DNA from: JACQAI01 sp035507915
GTDB taxonomy: Bacteria; Pseudomonadota; Alphaproteobacteria; Elsterales; Elsteraceae
Reading direction: 5' to 3'
Assembly (NCBI GenBank): GCA_035507915.1
Contig: DATJNS010000029.1
Location: 1 to 9,696, forward strand
Length of the DNA: 9,696 nucleotides
Shown here one piece after another: positions 5,662 to 9,696 of this stretch. Position 1 is the stretch's first letter. The number at the start of each line of letters is the position of its first letter. The notes below the pieces were generated by a model, which saw only the letters and a program-made list of their open reading frames with translations, made no database searches and was not told the DNA's origin. The translations under genes were made by a program, and so were the position numbers.

Positions 5662-7881
5662 ATGCCCCCCGACGCTACCAGCCCATGTGATCAGGCCGTC
5701 GCACCGGTTCGCGCGCGCGTGCTGCTGCCGTTGCCGCTCGCCGGCGCCTACGACTATGCGGTGCCCGCCGATCACGCGGTCGCGCCGGGCGATTTCGTGG
5801 TGGCACCGCTCGGGCGCACCAGCGTCGCCGGGGTGGTGTGGGACGGTCCGGCCGAGCCGGCGGTCCCCGACGCCAAGCTGCGCGCGCTCGAGGCGGCGCT
5901 CGAGGTGCCGCCGATGCCCGAGCCGATGCGCCGATTCGTCGACTGGGTGGCGAGCTACACGCTGAGCCCACCGGGCGCGGTGCTCCGCATGGCGATGAGC
6001 GTCAGCGCCGCCCTCGTGCTGCCCGCGCCGGTGATCGCCTATCGGCTCAATGCGGGTGGTGCGAGCGGCCTGGCGGCGCGCCAGCTCACGTCCGGGCGTC
6101 GCCGCGTGCTGGCGGCGCTCGATCACGGCCAGGCGCTGGCGCCGCGCGACCTGGCGGCCGAGGCCGGCGTATCGCCGGCGGTGGTGCGTGGCCTGCTCGA
6201 CGCGGGCGCCCTCGAGGCGGTCGAGCTGCCCGAGCCCGGTGCCGCGGCGCAGCCCGACTGGCGGCATCCCGGTCCGACCCTGTCGCCCGACCAGCGGCGC
6301 GCCGCCGATGCGCTGATCGGCGATGTCGAGCGCGCCGGTTTCGCCGTGACCTTGCTCGAGGGCGTGACCGGATCGGGCAAGACCGAGGTCTATTTCGAGG
6401 CGCTGGCGGCGGCCTTGGCGGCCGGGCGCCAGGCCCTGGTGCTGCTGCCCGAGATCGCCCTGTCGGTGCAGTGGCTGGAGCGCTTCGCGCGTCGCTTCGG
6501 GGTGCGTCCGGCGGTCTGGCATTCCGAGCTGACGGGCACGCAGCGCCGCACGACCTGGCGCCAGATCGCGCGCGGCGAGGTCTCGGTCGTGGTCGGCGCG
6601 CGCTCGGCCCTGTTCCTGCCGTTGTCGCGGCTCGGCCTGATCGTCGTCGACGAGGAGCACGACGGCTCCTACAAGCAGGAGGAAGGCGTGATCTACCACG
6701 CCCGCGACATGGCCGTGGTGCGGGCCCGGCTGGCCGCCGCGCCGATCGTGCTGGTGTCGGCGACGCCGTCGCTCGAGACCCTGACCAACGCCGCGCAGGG
6801 GCGCTATGGGCGCCTGCATCTGCCGGATCGCCACGCCGGCGCCAGCCTGCCCGCGGTCGCCGCGATCGACATCCGGCGCTATCCGCCGCCGCGCGGCCGC
6901 TGGCTGACGCCGCCGCTGGTCGACGCGCTCGGCGTCACGCTCGAGCGCGGCGAGCAGGCGATGCTGTTCCTCAACCGTCGGGGCTACGCGCCGCTGACCC
7001 TGTGCCGCGGCTGCGGTCACCGGCTGCATTGCCCGCATTGCGCGACCTGGCTGGTCGAGCACCGTCTGGTCGGGCGGCTGATCTGCCACCATTGCGGTCA
7101 CGGCGAGCGCCTGCCCGAGACCTGCCCGCACTGTGGCGCGGCGGGCGCCTTCGTGCCCTGCGGGCCCGGGGTCGAGCGGCTGTCCGACGAGGTCGGCGCG
7201 CTGTTCCCGGCGGCCCGGCGCGCCATCATGGCGAGCGACATGTTGATCGGGCCGAACGCCGCCGAGGAGCTGGTCGGCCGGATGGACCGCCGCGAGATCG
7301 ACATCCTGATCGGCACCCAGATGATGGCCAAGGGCCACCACTTCCCGCACTTGACCCTGGTGGGCGTGGTGGATGCCGATCTGAGCCTGGCCGGCGGCGA
7401 CCTGCGGGCCGGCGAGCGCACCTTCCAGCTGCTGCACCAGGTCGCCGGCCGCGCCGGGCGTGCCGAGCACCCCGGCCGTGTGCTGCTGCAGACGGCGTCG
7501 CCCGAGCATCCGGTGATCGAGGCGCTGACCTCGGGCGACGGCGCGCGCTTCCTCGCGGTCGAGAGCGCCGAGCGCAAGGCCCACCTGATGCCGCCGTTCG
7601 GCCGCCTGGCGGCGCTGGTCGTCTCGGCGTCCGACGGCGCGCTCGCCGACCGCATCGCGGCCGCGCTCGGCCGCGCCGCGCCCCATGCCCCCGGTATCGC
7701 CGTGCTGGGTCCGGCGCCGGCGCCGCTCAGCCTGCTGCGCGGCCGGCATCGCCGTCGCCTGCTCCTCAAGGCGCCGCGCGAGGTCGCCGTGCAGCCGCTG
7801 CTGCGCGCGTGGCTTGCCAAGGTCAAGCTGCCGGGGTCGGTCCGGGTCTACGTGGACGTCGATCCGTACAGCTTCCTTTGA
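5662..7881 (+). CDS. priA: Primosomal protein N', PriA replication-restart helicase
   Basis: A 739-aa superfamily 2 DNA helicase that recognises stalled forks and D-loops and reloads the replicative helicase. The N-terminal fork-binding domain starts at about residue 16 (VRARVLLPLPLAGAYDYAVP). Helicase motifs follow: Walker A GVTGSGKTE (234-242), Walker B DEEH (330-333), SATPS (366-370), GTQMMAKGHHFP (551-562) and QVAGRAGR (593-600). The insertion that binds two zincs is complete, with Cys448, 451, 457, 460, 475, 478, 488 and 491. The C-terminal part contains MPPFGRLA. The length is normal for the family. The start is uncertain. ATG 5662 is preferred by codon; GTG 5653, three codons upstream and in frame, sits nine bases after a weak GGAA. 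A priA next to the F1 ATPase operon is an arrangement I recall from other alphaproteobacteria. The long antisense frame opposite this gene is a shadow. Confidence 0.97.
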   Translation: MPPDATSPCDQAVAPVRARVLLPLPLAGAYDYAVPADHAVAPGDFVVAPLGRTSVAGVVWDGPAEPAVPDAKLRALEAALEVPPMPEPMRRFVDWVASYTLSPPGAVLRMAMSVSAALVLPAPVIAYRLNAGGASGLAARQLTSGRRRVLAALDHGQALAPRDLAAEAGVSPAVVRGLLDAGALEAVELPEPGAAAQPDWRHPGPTLSPDQRRAADALIGDVERAGFAVTLLEGVTGSGKTEVYFEALAAALAAGRQALVLLPEIALSVQWLERFARRFGVRPAVWHSELTGTQRRTTWRQIARGEVSVVVGARSALFLPLSRLGLIVVDEEHDGSYKQEEGVIYHARDMAVVRARLAAAPIVLVSATPSLETLTNAAQGRYGRLHLPDRHAGASLPAVAAIDIRRYPPPRGRWLTPPLVDALGVTLERGEQAMLFLNRRGYAPLTLCRGCGHRLHCPHCATWLVEHRLVGRLICHHCGHGERLPETCPHCGAAGAFVPCGPGVERLSDEVGALFPAARRAIMASDMLIGPNAAEELVGRMDRREIDILIGTQMMAKGHHFPHLTLVGVVDADLSLAGGDLRAGERTFQLLHQVAGRAGRAEHPGRVLLQTASPEHPVIEALTSGDGARFLAVESAERKAHLMPPFGRLAALVVSASDGALADRIAAALGRAAPHAPGIAVLGPAPAPLSLLRGRHRRRLLLKAPREVAVQPLLRAWLAKVKLPGSVRVYVDVDPYSFL

Positions 7882-7893
7882 GGCGGTCGGGGG

Positions 7894-7936
7894 CGCCCGC
7901 ACGACCCCAGCGGGCGGGGCTGTTAACCTTGTTTTT
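7894..7936 (+). terminator. Possible priA terminator
   Basis: A perfect 7-bp stem, CGCCCGC (7894-7900) with GCGGGCG (7910-7916) around a 9-base loop, begins 12 bases after the priA stop. A T-rich stretch, TTGTTTTT (7929-7936), follows but starts 12 bases beyond the stem rather than directly against it. It is therefore an imperfect intrinsic terminator, though placed where one is expected between priA and the atp operon. Confidence 0.4.
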
Positions 7937-7965
7937 CAGGGCCTTGCGCCGGCGCGGCGTGCGTG

Positions 7966-7994
7966 TTGCGCCCGCGAAATCGCTGTGCTACGAA
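7966..7994 (+). promoter_or_regulatory. Candidate promoter of the atp operon
   Basis: TTGCGC (7966-7971) and TACGAA (7989-7994) are separated by 17 bases, the standard spacing. The surrounding form 'TGTGCTACGAAGGCGCGCC' looks like alphaproteobacterial housekeeping promoters with a GCTA-type -10. Transcription would begin near base 8000, giving a leader of about 93 bases before atpH. A weaker alternative is TTGCAA (8024-8029) with TAATGG (8046-8051) at 16-base spacing. Neither is a strong consensus match. Confidence 0.35.
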
Positions 7995-7995
7995 G

Positions 7996-8073
7996 GCGCG
8001 CCTTGGCGCGCGGTAGCGCCGCCTTGCAAGCTCTTATTGACCGAATAATGGCGCGCCCGGCGCCCCGGCGCGC
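7996..8073 (+). repeat. Two successive inverted repeats with identical arms in the atpH leader
   Basis: The heptamer GCGCGCC and its complement GGCGCGC occur as two inverted pairs: 7996-8002 with 8005-8011 (2-base spacer), and 8051-8057 with 8067-8073 (9-base spacer). Because the arms are the same, any left arm can pair with any right arm. The RNA or DNA could therefore fold into local hairpins or one long-range structure. The second hairpin ends 20 bases before the atpH GTG. The GC-only make-up means chance is a serious alternative. Confidence 0.45.
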
Positions 8074-8093
8074 GAACGATTGGGGTCTCATCA

Positions 8094-8653
8094 GTGGCGA
8101 CAGAGACGTCCGGGTTGAGCGGACTGGCGGGCCGCTACGCCGCTGCCCTGTACGACATCGCCGAGACCGCCGGCACCCTCGATGCGATCGCCAACGATCT
8201 GCGCGGCGTGCGCGCGATGATCGAGGAGTCGGACGATTTGCGCCGGCTGCTGGCGAGCCCGGTCGTCGATCGCGGCGATCAGGCCAAGGCGATGCGCGCG
8301 CTGCTCGAGCGCGCCGGCGTCGGCGACCTCACGCTGCGCTTCGTCGGCGTGGTGACCGACAACCGGCGCCTGTTCGTGCTGCCGGCGATCATCGACGCCT
8401 ATCTCCGGCGCCTCGCCGAGCGGCGCGGCGAGGTGGTCGCGCACGTGAGCTCGGCGGCGCCGCTGTCGGAGGGCCAGCTCGCGCGGGTCACCGAGACGCT
8501 GCGGCGCAGCCTGGGCGCCAAGGTGGTGGTCGATCTCAAGGTGGATGCGGGCCTGATCGGCGGATTGGTCGTGCGCGTCGGCTCGAAGCTGGTCGACGAC
8601 TCGCTGCGCACCAAGCTGATGCGCCTGCAATTGGCGATGAAGGGGGTAGGTTG

Positions 8654-8654
<1 letters not shown>
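8094..8654 (+). CDS. atpH: F1Fo ATP synthase delta subunit
   Basis: A 186-aa subunit of the peripheral stalk that ties the F1 alpha3-beta3 head to subunit b of the membrane sector, acting at the inner face of the cytoplasmic membrane. The N-terminal helical domain begins with GLAGRYAAALYDIA (about 10-23). The conserved C-terminal motif is GLIGGLVVRVGSKLVDDSLRTKL (153-175). Length is typical of alphaproteobacterial delta subunits. The start is GTG at 8094, giving MATETSG; only a weak TGGGG lies upstream. It is the first gene of the F1 operon, as usual in alphaproteobacteria, where F0 genes sit elsewhere. Its TGA shares one base with the ATG of atpA, which indicates translational coupling. The 93 or so bases upstream carry the repeated inverted arms described separately. 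Confidence 0.96.

Positions 8655-9696
<1,042 letters not shown>

Noticed and set aside
5650..7902. A 750-codon open frame on the minus strand opposite priA
   Set aside because: It is the mirror of a gene with full helicase motifs; its translation is dominated by Arg, Gln, His and Ala with no recognisable domain, the usual result of strong third-position GC bias.
8037..8042. TTGACC as the -35 of the atp promoter
   Set aside because: The matching -10 window at 8060-8065 is purely G and C, so no promoter can be built on it.

Overview
The window is GC-rich chromosomal DNA (roughly two thirds or more G+C, judged by eye) that reads as housekeeping sequence from an alphaproteobacterium, probably a Rhodospirillales-like or related lineage. 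The reasons are the protein sequences and the order transaldolase, DUF484 protein, xerC, priA and then an F1 ATP synthase operon that opens with atpH-atpA and has no F0 genes directly ahead of it. The placement below class level is from memory and is tentative.

Layout. Bases 2-535 (+) are the 3' end of a dihydrolipoamide dehydrogenase gene (lpd). It converges, across a 16-base gap, on a block of five minus-strand genes. In transcription order these are: a small transaldolase (5578-4916); a DUF484 protein (4907-4092); the tyrosine recombinase xerC (4116-3121), which overlaps the DUF484 gene by 25 bases; a stand-alone MetE-type zinc methyltransferase-like protein (3001-1841); and a GAF plus HD-GYP cyclic-di-GMP phosphodiesterase-like protein (1745-552). 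The first three are packed as one operon. The last two each have their own upstream gap and clear ribosome binding site, so they look like separate units. On the plus strand, diverging from the transaldolase, lies priA (5662-7881). A 212-base gap then leads to atpH (8094-8654) and atpA (8654 to the window end, truncated).

Functionally this is a mix of central carbon metabolism (lpd, transaldolase), chromosome maintenance (xerC with its usual DUF484 partner, priA for replication restart), energy conversion (atpHA), and two accessory-looking genes (MetE-like, HD-GYP).

No mobile element, CRISPR array, tRNA or rRNA was seen, and I found no convincing undescribed multi-gene system. The best non-coding signal is a perfect FNR/Anr/FixK-type palindrome (TTGAT-N4-ATCAA) at 1799-1812. 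It lies just ahead of the HD-GYP gene, at the spacing of an activated promoter, which suggests oxygen-responsive control of cyclic-di-GMP turnover. Secondary points are a repeated GC-only inverted repeat in the atp leader, a dispersed-repeat-like hairpin upstream of the MetE-like gene, and an active-site Phe that marks the small transaldolase as a transaldolase rather than a fructose-6-phosphate aldolase. No gene-free stretch exceeds 300 bases.
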